Source of the DNA: Fictibacillus phosphorivorans
Lineage (GTDB): Bacteria; Bacillota; Bacilli; Bacillales; Fictibacillaceae
Reading direction: 5' to 3'
DNA: 64,000 nucleotides
Assembly (NCBI RefSeq): GCF_023715845.1
Contig: NZ_JAMBOR010000005.1
Coordinates: 62,001-126,000, forward strand
In this document: in pieces, positions 1 through 8,299 of the stretch
How the letters are laid out: each line of letters begins with the position of its first letter
Numbering within the stretch: the first letter of the stretch is position 1
Notes under the pieces: model-generated
Told to the model about the DNA's origin: nothing
The model's database searches: none
Seen by the model: the letters and a program-made list of their open reading frames with translations, nothing else
Made by a program: the position numbers and the translations under genes

Positions 1-320
1 ACAAGTTTACCTATAAAGCCCCAGCGAGTAAAAATGTCAGCCAAGAGGTTCAGAGAAGGACATTCTTTAAAGTGAACAACAAGCCATGTATCTGCTTCAT
101 CGATCAATTTGCTTATCCTGAAAAGATTGAAGAGGCGACTTACTTGAAAGAACTCTCAGAATCCATGGAGAACGATTCAAGCCTGATCGAGCTAAAATTG
201 CCAGTTGGGGATTTAGTCGTTCTGAACAACCTGTTCTGGCTGCACGGTCGTGCCGCCTTTGAAAAGAACCCGAACTTAAACCGCGAGTTATTGCGCCAGC
301 GTGGAAGGTTTTCGGAATAA
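1..320 (+). CDS. C-terminal part of a CsiD/GlaH-type glutarate 2-hydroxylase (truncated by window edge)
   Basis: The open frame enters from the left edge (first full codon at base 3) and ends at TAA 318-320, leaving about 105 residues. The end of the protein resembles the Fe(II)/2-oxoglutarate-dependent CsiD (GlaH) family, which hydroxylates glutarate to L-2-hydroxyglutarate in lysine breakdown: FWLHGR would supply the last iron-ligand histidine, and RELLRQRGRF resembles the arginine-rich 2-oxoglutarate-binding tail. A GTG at 72 is internal to this frame and not a real start. The family call rests on the C-terminal signature only; the rest of the gene is outside the window. Confidence 0.7.
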   Translation, partial: KFTYKAPASKNVSQEVQRRTFFKVNNKPCICFIDQFAYPEKIEEATYLKELSESMENDSSLIELKLPVGDLVVLNNLFWLHGRAAFEKNPNLNRELLRQRGRFSE

Positions 321-332
321 GTAAATATAAAG

Positions 333-365
333 AAGAGGCAGCGTTTGTAGGCTGCCTCTTTTATT
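333..365 (+). terminator. Rho-independent terminator
   Basis: AAGAGGCAGC (333-342) pairs with GCTGCCTCTT (351-360), followed by a T-rich run. It ends the glutarate hydroxylase gene and may also serve the convergent gene that ends at 368. Confidence 0.85.
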
Positions 366-367
366 TA

Positions 368-1636
368 TTATGATTCTTTCGGAGGTACGTTTCTTTTTAG
401 CATTTCGGGATGATCTTCAAAACGGAGTATTAATTGATAGCCTTCAAAATCCTTTTTTTCTAATAAAGAACCATCGTAAATAGATAGCAATTGTTGAGAG
501 TCTTCTAAATAATAGAAGCTAAACCCGTTACTATTCTCATAATAAGGTTCCCCAAACCTAGCAGTTAACTCTTTTAATTCATTTTCATTTAAATAAGCTA
601 ACAACATTCTAGCCGTATAATTATTACTAGGATCATCCTCATAATGTACATAAAGATTATCGTTAGTTTTAACCTTCCATCTTGCCAGGTTATGACCTTC
701 ATAATCATCATGTGAAATAGAATGTTCATCGTAAGGACCTAAAATATGGTTAATCTCTTCTGACTTCATTCCAACAGTAATTCCATTAAAGTATAATGTT
801 CCATTTTCCACGGTAATAGTTAGTTTTTCAAAAGGTGTTTTCTTTTTGCCGTATTTTTCCTCTAAGTCAGCAAGAGAAGTTTCTCCAAGTTTTTCTTCCT
901 GATTCGGTGTGATTTCTTCTTTTGCAGGTGGTTCAGGATCTTGTTGAACAGGTGGTTCTTCAGTTTCTGCAGGCTCTTTTACAGACTCTTTAACAGGAAC
1001 TTCTTCGTAAGTGATTTGATCCAAGACAAATGACGTTAATGTTTTGGTTTTACTATATATCTCTACTTCTAGGGCATCTTTAAATGTATTCTCATCGACG
1101 ACACCCAGATTCAAAGGAATCACTTTTTCGAAAGAGTAGGACTCATTTGGTTTTAAGATTTTATTTAAAGGTACATTGAGGTCTAGGCTCTGTGTACCTA
1201 AAGAAGTAGCCAATTCATCACTTAAAATATTAACTTTTGCTTGAAAAGGTTCACTATCATAATCTGTAGTGTTTTTAACCATACCTTTCACAGTAAGCTC
1301 CTGTGTACTTACGTCGTAAGTTAGTTGGTTGGAAGTTTGCGTAAATTCCTGAGCATACCGAACTTCAGGCTTTTTATCTTTTTTATTCTCCATGGTGGTT
1401 TTAGGCGTTAAATAGTTATCAACCATTGTATAAGAAGTAAAGATTACTCCAGCAAAAAGTGCAGCCGTTAAAAGTCTAGGGATGATGGTTCTTGGTTTTT
1501 TGTTGATTTGGGAAGGTGAGGTTTTTGTATTATTAATCGCTGATAAAATGTTTCTCTCATCTTTTTCAGTGAAAACCGGTGTTTTCGATATTTCCTTGTC
1601 TACGATTCTATTTAAATCTTTGAGGCGATTTTCCAT
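368..1636 (-). CDS. Membrane-anchored anti-sigma-factor-like protein
   Basis: This 422-residue protein has a short charged N-terminus (MENRLKDLNRIVDKE and TEKDERNIL), one membrane segment around residues 48-70, and a large extracytoplasmic part with an acidic, Pro/Glu-rich linker near the middle and a C-terminal GMKSEEINHILG segment of the kind seen in BamE/SmpA-like modules. Its ATG overlaps the stop of the sigma-factor gene (TAATG, 1638-1634), so the two are translationally coupled, which is why I call it an anti-sigma factor. No classical zinc anti-sigma motif is visible. It is clearly paralogous to the broken gene at 2627-3797 (shared DERNIL block, membrane segment and C-terminal module). 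Function is inferred from context. Confidence 0.6.
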   Translation of the reverse strand: MENRLKDLNRIVDKEISKTPVFTEKDERNILSAINNTKTSPSQINKKPRTIIPRLLTAALFAGVIFTSYTMVDNYLTPKTTMENKKDKKPEVRYAQEFTQTSNQLTYDVSTQELTVKGMVKNTTDYDSEPFQAKVNILSDELATSLGTQSLDLNVPLNKILKPNESYSFEKVIPLNLGVVDENTFKDALEVEIYSKTKTLTSFVLDQITYEEVPVKESVKEPAETEEPPVQQDPEPPAKEEITPNQEEKLGETSLADLEEKYGKKKTPFEKLTITVENGTLYFNGITVGMKSEEINHILGPYDEHSISHDDYEGHNLARWKVKTNDNLYVHYEDDPSNNYTARMLLAYLNENELKELTARFGEPYYENSNGFSFYYLEDSQQLLSIYDGSLLEKKDFEGYQLILRFEDHPEMLKRNVPPKES

Positions 1637-2191
1637 TACCTTTCACCTCCAAGTTGCTCATATTGCTCCTGAAGCAGCTTTCTAGCTCGACTTAAGCGGG
1701 TTTTGACAGTCGATTCGTTCATAGAAAGAAGCTCGCATATTTCCCGAATAGAAAAATCTTTATAGTAATGTAATAAAATGATTTCACGATATTTAATAGA
1801 AAGTGAGAGTACAGCTTGATAGAGAACCTGATCTTCACTTTCTGAAATGACGCCGTCTTCTGCAGATGCGATACTGTCTTTTTGGTCGTTTGAAAACTTA
1901 TCGGTGGTTTTAAGTTTTCGGTAACTCCAGCTCTTTAAAAAGTCCTTAGAGCGGTATAGCGATCGAGTAAATCCAGCTTCTTATCGCTGAATCTCCCCGG
2001 AACGTATCTAGCTTTGTATATAGTGTTACAAAAACGTCCTGTGTAATATCTTCAGCCGATTGCCAGTTCTTCACGAACGTATAAACAAGACGTTTGATTT
2101 CTTCTCCGTAAGTTTTCATAAGGAAAACGATCGCTTCATCGTTGCTCATACTTGAGATGCCGACGTCTTCCTTTAATCCCTGATTTCCCAC
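1636..2191 (-). pseudogene. ECF-type RNA polymerase sigma factor, frameshifted
   Basis: The GTG start at 2191 follows AAGGGGG. Region 2 is intact (SAEDITQDVFVTLY, then FRGDSAIRSWIYSIAI). After that the reading frame stops at 1946, but the other frame continues directly with KDFLKSWSYRKL and a complete region 4 (IKYREIILLHYYKDFSIREI, then STVKTRLSRARKLL) to TAA 1638-1636. Loss of two bases around 1954, turning an expected ATA-AAC-CGC into ATACCGC, would explain the break. Either the gene is newly inactivated or the assembly has an error. It is coupled to the anti-sigma-like gene downstream. Confidence 0.85.
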
Positions 2192-2395
2192 TTAACAACC
2201 CCCTTGCAATGCTTTACAGAAAGTAAGACGACGCAAACATACCACAGGTTTCATTATTATAGAATATAAGTATAAATTTGGCAGTAAATTGTCGGGGGTC
2301 AGTCCCCAAACAAATACAAATAACACGTTTTTCCACCTCAGACGGACACGAAGGGATGACCACTCATTAATCCTTGGGCGTGCGGCCGAGTTTGT

Positions 2396-2547
2396 GCATA
2401 GAACATGGATTTCAGTGCATAGACTTTTATTTTTTATGCATAGAACGATTAATGGTGCATAGACATTTCACTTTGATGCATAAAGCTCTCTTTTTTGTGC
2501 ATAGATTTCAAGTTATGAGGCATAGAAATCGAATTTTGATGCATAGA
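2396..2547. repeat. Phased array of eight GCATAGA motifs, 21-nt period
   Basis: The core GCATAGA (one copy GCATAAA) starts at 2396, 2417, 2438, 2457, 2478, 2499, 2520 and 2541, that is, intervals of 21, 21, 19, 21, 21, 21 and 21 nt with unrelated filler. It occupies most of the 435-bp gap between the sigma gene start and the 3' end of the second anti-sigma-like gene. An apparent plus-strand reading frame over it is a by-product of the seven-codon period. Confidence 0.85.
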
Positions 2548-2572
2548 CTGATAATTTCTCAAAACGGCCAAC

Positions 2573-2614
2573 AAAAAAGCTGCCCCAAAAGGATTTTCCA
2601 CCTTTTAAGACAGC
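2573..2614 (-). terminator. Terminator of the second anti-sigma-like gene
   Basis: On the minus strand GCTGTC and AAAAGG arms pair with CCTTTT and GGCAGC, followed by TTTTTTG. It lies just after the stop of the gene at 2627. Confidence 0.75.
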
Positions 2615-2626
2615 ACTCCAGCACTC

Positions 2627-3797
2627 CTACTCTATCCCCCAATCGTCTCCTCTGTCTTCTTTCACTTTGCCATTGGGAAGAACACGATAATTGTACATAA
2701 ATCCATACTCTAGCAGGTTATAAAAACTAAAGCTGTTCACTTTTAAGTTTTCATCCCATTCCACAAACAGAATGGTATCCACTTTACCGTCTAGTAACCC
2801 TTTCTGATCCATAGCATCAGGGAGGTCATGATCTGCAGAAAACGTGTAACCCGGATCTGCGGCGCCAAAGGTTCTCATCATTCATTGCACCACGAACAGG
2901 TGTATAGTTTTCGCCAAACACTGCGATCACTTCTTCTTGTGTCATACCCCGTTTAAGGTTCCTTTTGATTTCTTCAATTTTCATGGTTTCTTCAACTGGC
3001 GTCTCGCTTTTTTCGATAACGGTTATCTCTTCAATCACATGTGTTTTAACTACTTGATCATTCACAATAAAAGAAAGATGCACCTTGTCTTTAAGGTCTT
3101 CATTTGCAACACCTTTTAAAAGCGGAACTTCTTGTTCGAATTCAAAAACTTCGTCGTTCTGAATCTGGGCATTTCTCGCATCATTAAAGTAAAAGGATAA
3201 CTCTTTTAAAGCTCCCTCCAGCTCGGGGTTGAGTATATTCGCTTTAACGTCGAATGGTGGACTTTCTTTTCCAGCAAGGTTGATAAAACCACCCCAAATC
3301 TTCAAATTGCCTGTTTCTTTATTGATCTCGACCCTGCCATTTGAGTCAGTGAAATAGGCATCATAGGTAACTGGCTGTTCATCGAGGTCCTCATCCTCTT
3401 TCTTTTCCTCTACCACTACCTCATTCTTATCCGGAATTTTTTCGGTTTCTTTAACTTCTATATTTTTATCTTCAATTTTTGGCTTGTTTGGCTTTTGAAT
3501 AGCTTGTTGTTTTGGCTGAAAGTAATCATCTAGGTAGGTAACGGTGGCCAACAATAGTCCAGCAAACAATGCAATCGTCAACAGAGCAGGGACAAAAGGT
3601 CTCCTTCTCCTCGATACGGGGCGCATCTTACGTTCATGAATTTCCCGTAAGATGTTCCGTTCATCCATCTCACTAAAAACGGTTTCTCTCGACATCTGTT
3701 CATCCATGATTTTATTTAAGCGGTTCATGTGTCCTTCTATTTGTTTTGTTTCTCGTAACCTCTCTTTCAAATAATCAAGCCTCCTTTCGATGCGCAT
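2627..3797 (-). pseudogene. Paralogous anti-sigma-like membrane protein, frameshifted near its C-terminus
   Basis: The first frame (2826-3797) carries the same N-terminal plan as the gene at 368: SRETVFSEMDERNIL, one membrane segment (PALLTIALFAGLLLATV) and a Lys/Glu-rich linker, up to GMTQEEVIAVFG. After MNDENLW the C-terminus continues in another frame (FGAADPGYTF to the stop at 2627). TTTGGCGC at the break could be the remnant of a collapsed short duplication, but this is a guess. The best start is probably TTG 3770, preceded by AAAGGAGG, not the upstream ATG at 3797. No intact sigma gene adjoins it. Confidence 0.75.
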
Positions 3798-3876
3798 CCA
3801 ATAGTAAGACGAAGCAACGTTAAAAGTAGTTTCAACTTAAAAAGAAGGAGAATTCCTAGGTCTTAGCGTAAACTAC

Positions 3877-3903
3877 TATTAACGGAACATTTTCGGAATA
3901 ATT
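3877..3903. promoter_or_regulatory. Candidate operator shared with the abgT upstream region
   Basis: TATTAACGGAA at 3877-3887 followed by CGGAATAAT resembles a dyad and recurs upstream of abgT at 6644. It lies 34 bp before the start codon of the amidohydrolase gene. The regulator at 5211 is the obvious candidate to bind it. Confidence 0.4.
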
Positions 3904-3936
3904 CTTTTAATTAATCTAGTAAAGGAGGCGCAACGA

Positions 3937-5214
3937 TTGAAGCAAAGTGTAATCAGTACGGAACAGTGGTTAGAAGAGCATCTTCTTCAACTGAATCTAG
4001 TCGAGGATATGAACCAGCCGAATGGATTTTCAAGACTTGGATACAGCCCGGAAGAGTGGGAAGCTCACGATATTTTTATCCAAATAGCTGAAAAGATGGG
4101 TTTAACGGTCAGACGAGATCAAGCGGGGAATGTTATCGCAAGATGGAATCCGGTAAACGCAGGAAACACTGCGTTACCTGCAGTCTCAATGGGTTCCCAC
4201 CTCGATACCGTAAAAGGTGGAGGCGGTTATGACGGAGTGGCTGGAATCCTTTGTGCATTAGGTGCGATAAAAGTGTTAAAAGAGGAAGGGTTCGAGCCAA
4301 CTCACCCCTTAGAAGTGATTTGTTTTGCATCTGAAGAGTCTTCGAGATTCCCTATCTCAACCATTGGCAGTAAGGCGATGTCTGGCATCATTAACCCGAA
4401 AGAACTTCAAGACCTGCAAGACGCATTTGGCACAACCGTTAAACAAGCGTTTGAAAGCAGAGGGTTACATTGGGGCTCCATTCAATATGCCGAACGTGAA
4501 CAAAATGAGATCAAATCATTTGTCGAGCTCCATATCGAACAAGGGATGAGAATCGAACATGCAGGTGCTGAATTTGGCGTAGCAACTGCCGTAGCGTGTC
4601 CGATTCGTCTCAGCATTCAGATCGAAGGCAAGATGGGACATACCGGAACGACACCGATGGGGATGAGGCAGGATGCTTTAGTTGCCGCTGCACCGTTGAT
4701 CACGTTTATTTCGGAAAAAGCTGAAGAATTATCGAAAGAAAGTGAGTACCCAATTGTTGCGACAGCTAGCACGCTTACCGTTCAGCCGAATGCAATGAAC
4801 GTCATCCCCGGCACCGTTATGCTTGGGGTCGATATCCGGAGTGTGGACGATTCACTTAAAGAGCGTTTTAAAATTATGATAAAAGAAAAGTGCCAGACCA
4901 TCGAAAAGGAAAAAGATGTTACAATAAAGGTAGAAACAATCGTTCACAATGCGTCGATCCACCTAAATCGAGAACTATCCGAAAAACTAAAAAAGATCGG
5001 TGAGTCGCTTGGATACAGCCCTCTCGTCATGGAAAGCGGGGCAGGGCATGACGTGATGAACATGAGTAAAAAATGGCCATCGAGTTTAATTTTTATTAAG
5101 TGCCGTGATGGTTTGAGCCATCATCCAAAAGAACATGCAACACTTGAAGATTTACGTATAGGAGTTGAGATCCTTGTCGGATACTTACAACAAGAAGCGG
5201 GGAATGATCGATGA
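3937..5214 (+). CDS. M20-family N-carbamoyl-L-amino acid hydrolase / allantoate amidohydrolase-like enzyme
   Basis: This 425-residue protein starts at TTG 3937, eight bases after AAAGGAGG. Metal-site motifs of the M20 (hyuC/AmaB/AllC) group are in place: GSHLDTV with His88, YDGVAGIL with Asp99, ASEESSRFP near 130, ELHIEQG, the dimerisation-domain GHTGTTPM, and near the end GAGHDVM and HHPKEH. The family cleaves N-carbamoyl or ureido groups from amino acids or allantoate in the cytoplasm; the exact substrate cannot be read from sequence. It overlaps the next gene by four bases (ATGA), so enzyme and regulator are made together. Confidence 0.85.
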   Translation: MKQSVISTEQWLEEHLLQLNLVEDMNQPNGFSRLGYSPEEWEAHDIFIQIAEKMGLTVRRDQAGNVIARWNPVNAGNTALPAVSMGSHLDTVKGGGGYDGVAGILCALGAIKVLKEEGFEPTHPLEVICFASEESSRFPISTIGSKAMSGIINPKELQDLQDAFGTTVKQAFESRGLHWGSIQYAEREQNEIKSFVELHIEQGMRIEHAGAEFGVATAVACPIRLSIQIEGKMGHTGTTPMGMRQDALVAAAPLITFISEKAEELSKESEYPIVATASTLTVQPNAMNVIPGTVMLGVDIRSVDDSLKERFKIMIKEKCQTIEKEKDVTIKVETIVHNASIHLNRELSEKLKKIGESLGYSPLVMESGAGHDVMNMSKKWPSSLIFIKCRDGLSHHPKEHATLEDLRIGVEILVGYLQQEAGNDR

Positions 5215-6536
5215 AAATCCGGTTGGGGGTCGTTGGACCACAAGATTCAATCCATCTCGTGAAAGATGCTGCAAAAGAGTTTCATAAGATCGAGATCGTT
5301 CCATTTGCTTATCAAACGATAGAAGAAACAAAAGAAATGATTGTAGAGAATAAAGCTTATGTTGACCAATGGTTCTTTTCCGGACAAGCCCCGTATTATT
5401 TTGCGTTGAACAACGGTTTGATACGAGAAGAGGAAGGGAGTTATGTTCCGCTTAACGGAAATAGTTTATACAAGACGCTTCTAGAGGCGCAGGTCAATGA
5501 GCAGAAGCTGTTAAAAAAGATCAGTCTTGATACGATTCAAGATCAGGAGTTGGAAGCCATCCAACAATCGATACCTGCCTTACAGATATCCACTTTTCCT
5601 TACACCGGATACATGCCTGCAGAGGATATTGTCCGTTTTCATAGAGATCTGTACAACAGAGGAGAAATCGATGTTGCCATAACATGCATTCAAGCGGTTT
5701 ATACCAAACTAAAAGAGTTCAATATTCCTTGTTACCGGGTCACGCCAGATGTTCCTTCGATTCAGCTGATTCTTCAATTTCTAAAAGAGCGGGGCGAATC
5801 CGCGTGGTATAAGAAGGCACAGACAGCGATCCTTGGAATCGAAGTGTTTCACCCGTCAGACATGGGATCTGACCAGTTTTATTCGTATAAAATGAAACAT
5901 CAGGAGTTGGAATTGCAACGACTTTTGCTGAATTACGCAGAGACCATTAGAGGTTCGTTCGTACAGATCGGGGACGGACACTTCTATATCTATGCCACAA
6001 GGGGTGAGGTCGAACTTCATCTTCATGATAATTCCTTGTTGAAACTGGTGGAAGAAGCTAAGCTGCACAGCAAACTGGACGTAAGGATTGGGCTCGGGTA
6101 TGGCTTTACCGCAGTTGAAGCTGAGCAAAATGTTCGTTTAGCGTTTCAATATGCCCGGAAACAGGAATTACCGGTGATTATCCTAGTCGATGAATATAAA
6201 CAGGTGGTTGAAAAGTCCGGTGTTCAGGAAAACATTTCGTACAGCAGCAGGATTTGTGGAGATGAATGGGAAACAAGGCTGAAGGATGCCTCGATTTCTC
6301 CAGCAATCGTAAGCAAAATCCAGTCACTTTCCCACTATTATAAAAAAACACAAATTACGTCACAAGAACTCGCAGTCTGGTTAAAAGGAACCGAACGAAA
6401 CGCCCGACGCATCTTAAGTGAAATGGAACGGCTTGAACTTGTAAAAGTGTCAGGGGAAGAACAGTCAGGCAATAGAGGACGACCGAAAAAAATATATGAG
6501 TTTAGATGTAATCTAAAAGCAGGAAGCGGCCAGTGA
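5211..6536 (+). CDS. Multi-domain transcriptional regulator (sensor-like N-domain, cyclase-like fold, winged helix)
   Basis: 441 residues. The N-terminus (IRLGVVGPQDSI, then DQWFFSGQAPYYFA) resembles a ligand-sensing domain. The centre (VQIGDGHFYIYATRGE, then LDVRIGLGYGFTAVEAEQNV) looks like a nucleotide-cyclase/GGDEF-type ferredoxin fold without the GGDEF signature. The C-terminus (QITSQELAVWLKGTERNARR to SGNRGRPKKIYEF) is a winged helix-turn-helix. I know no named family member. Coupling to the amidohydrolase and the shared dyads at 3877 and 6644 suggest that it controls this gene pair and the AbgT operon. The function is inferred. Confidence 0.65.
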   Translation: MKIRLGVVGPQDSIHLVKDAAKEFHKIEIVPFAYQTIEETKEMIVENKAYVDQWFFSGQAPYYFALNNGLIREEEGSYVPLNGNSLYKTLLEAQVNEQKLLKKISLDTIQDQELEAIQQSIPALQISTFPYTGYMPAEDIVRFHRDLYNRGEIDVAITCIQAVYTKLKEFNIPCYRVTPDVPSIQLILQFLKERGESAWYKKAQTAILGIEVFHPSDMGSDQFYSYKMKHQELELQRLLLNYAETIRGSFVQIGDGHFYIYATRGEVELHLHDNSLLKLVEEAKLHSKLDVRIGLGYGFTAVEAEQNVRLAFQYARKQELPVIILVDEYKQVVEKSGVQENISYSSRICGDEWETRLKDASISPAIVSKIQSLSHYYKKTQITSQELAVWLKGTERNARRILSEMERLELVKVSGEEQSGNRGRPKKIYEFRCNLKAGSGQ

Positions 6537-6551
6537 GTTCGCTTCTTTTTT
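6523..6551 (+). terminator. Terminator overlapping the regulator stop codon
   Basis: GAAGCG (6523-6528) pairs with CGCTTC (6540-6545), followed by TTTTTT. The stem begins inside the coding sequence. Confidence 0.7.
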
Positions 6552-6643
6552 ATGTCCAGAATTTCATAAAAATTTTTCCACAAAAATTTTTTATAAAAAA
6601 AGAAGGGAAGTTGTCAGATTATACAGAATCCTTAATATAGGAA

Positions 6644-6670
6644 TATTAACGGAAAAAGTCCGTAATTATG
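6644..6670. promoter_or_regulatory. Candidate operator upstream of abgT
   Basis: TATTAACGGAA (6644-6654) repeats the element at 3877. Here it forms a better dyad, with ACGGA facing TCCGTAAT about five bases on. It ends 17 bp before the abgT start codon. Confidence 0.45.
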
Positions 6671-6686
6671 ATAAGGGGGGAACTCA

Positions 6687-8228
6687 ATGCCGCAATTGGC
6701 TTCTGAAACTCAAACTTCTAATGAAAAAGGATTTACTCGTTTTCTAAACGTGATTGAACGGGTAGGGAACAAATTGCCTCATCCGTTCATGCTCTTTGTT
6801 TATCTGGCTCTTTTCATGATCGTCATCTCGTTTGTCGTAAGTCTTTTTAACGTATCCGTCAAACACCCTGGATCTGGCGAAGTTCTTCAGGTGAAAAATC
6901 TACTGTCTGGAGAAGGGCTTACGTTCATGTTAACGTCCATGCTTGAGAACTTTACCGGCTTTAAACCACTTGGACTCGTTCTGACGATGATGCTTGGGAT
7001 TGGGATGTGTCAACGTGTCGGGTTATTCGAAAGCGCTATCAAGAAAACGATTATTAAAGCGCACAGATCAATCATCACGTATACCGTATTTTTTATCGGT
7101 ATCATGGGGAACATTGCGTCAGATGCTGCGTTTGTTATCATTCCGCCACTGGCCGCGGTAGTCTTTTACTCGATTGGGAGGCATCCATTAGCAGGTCTTG
7201 CGGCAGGTTTTGCCTCTTCCGGTATCGGATTCACGGCGAACATTTTGATCGCCGGAACGGATGCCCTCTTATCAGGAATCTCGACTGAAATCTCTACAAC
7301 CATCAACCCGGATGTAGTTGTAACACCAGTCGATAACTGGTACTTCATGAGTATTTCGACCATCGTACTAACGATCGCGGGTGGATTGCTCACGGAAAAA
7401 TTTGTAGAACCCCGTCTTGGCAAGTATGAAGGGAACGCGGATAAGAAAGAGCTCGACTTTAAAGGGGATGCGGTAGAGTCGAAAGCACTCCGAAATACGC
7501 TGATTGCGGCACTTCTTTATATTGGTGTTGTTGCAATCATTCTCTTTGTTCCGAATTCACCGCTTCGAAATGAAGAAGGTGGTATCATTCCATCACCTTT
7601 CTTGGATGGGATCATTCCGATCATCTTCCTTTTCTTTGTTACAGTCGGTGTTACGTTTGGTGTGACTATGAAGAAGATCAATAAAGTGAGCGATGTGCCG
7701 GAAGTGATGACTGATTCGATTAGAGATATGGCAGGATACATCGTCCTCGTTTTTGCGATCGCGCAGTTCATCGCCTACTTTAACTGGAGCAACCTGTCCA
7801 CATTGATCGCCGTGAACTCTGCGGATCTACTCGCTCATATGGACTTAACGGGGTTGCCGGTCATTATCGGCTTCGTCTTATTAACGGCCATCCTAAGTTT
7901 GTTCATCATCAGTGGCTCCGCGCTTTGGGCCCTGGAGGCACCGGTATTCATCCCGATGCTGATGCTATTAAACTATCACCCTGCTTTTATCCAGGTGGCG
8001 TACCGAATCGGTGAATCTTCGACGAACATGGTGACACCGCTCAATCCGTACTTTGCCATATTGCTAGCATTTATGAATGAATATGATAAAAAAGCAGGAA
8101 TCGGGACGCTCATGGCGTTGATGATTCCGTATACGATCGTATTCTTGACGATCTGGATCATCATGCTGGTCGCGTTTGGTCTACTCGGTATTCCGATCGG
8201 ACCAGGGATCAGCATGTATATAAAGTAG
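6687..8228 (+). CDS. AbgT-family transporter (p-aminobenzoyl-glutamate or related substrate)
   Basis: 513 residues with about a dozen membrane segments and the typical AbgT start (VIERVGNKLPHPFMLFVYLA). Other family stretches are GNIASDAAFVIIPPLAA, GFTANILIAGTDALL and, late in the protein, YRIGESSTNMVTPLNPYF. The start ATG follows AAGGGGGG. AbgT proteins take up p-aminobenzoyl-glutamate or export p-aminobenzoate and sulfonamides; which applies cannot be decided here. The two downstream M20 genes favour uptake of an N-acyl amino acid followed by intracellular hydrolysis. Confidence 0.9.
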   Translation: MPQLASETQTSNEKGFTRFLNVIERVGNKLPHPFMLFVYLALFMIVISFVVSLFNVSVKHPGSGEVLQVKNLLSGEGLTFMLTSMLENFTGFKPLGLVLTMMLGIGMCQRVGLFESAIKKTIIKAHRSIITYTVFFIGIMGNIASDAAFVIIPPLAAVVFYSIGRHPLAGLAAGFASSGIGFTANILIAGTDALLSGISTEISTTINPDVVVTPVDNWYFMSISTIVLTIAGGLLTEKFVEPRLGKYEGNADKKELDFKGDAVESKALRNTLIAALLYIGVVAIILFVPNSPLRNEEGGIIPSPFLDGIIPIIFLFFVTVGVTFGVTMKKINKVSDVPEVMTDSIRDMAGYIVLVFAIAQFIAYFNWSNLSTLIAVNSADLLAHMDLTGLPVIIGFVLLTAILSLFIISGSALWALEAPVFIPMLMLLNYHPAFIQVAYRIGESSTNMVTPLNPYFAILLAFMNEYDKKAGIGTLMALMIPYTIVFLTIWIIMLVAFGLLGIPIGPGISMYIK

Positions 8229-8299
8229 TTAGAGAGAAAAGGGGGGGTGAATCTTCTCCTTTTTCCATGCGAGTTTTCTAGATAGAAAGGAAGAATAAC

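Noticed and set aside
2396..2547. Phased arrays considered as CRISPR
   Set aside because: Cores are only 7-10 nt and filler 10-14 nt, far from CRISPR repeat and spacer sizes, and no cas genes are present.
2374..2700. Plus-strand 108-codon frame rich in His, Cys and Arg
   Set aside because: It reads the GCATAGA array; the seven-residue periodicity comes from the 21-nt DNA period. No ribosome site, and it overlaps the real minus-strand gene.
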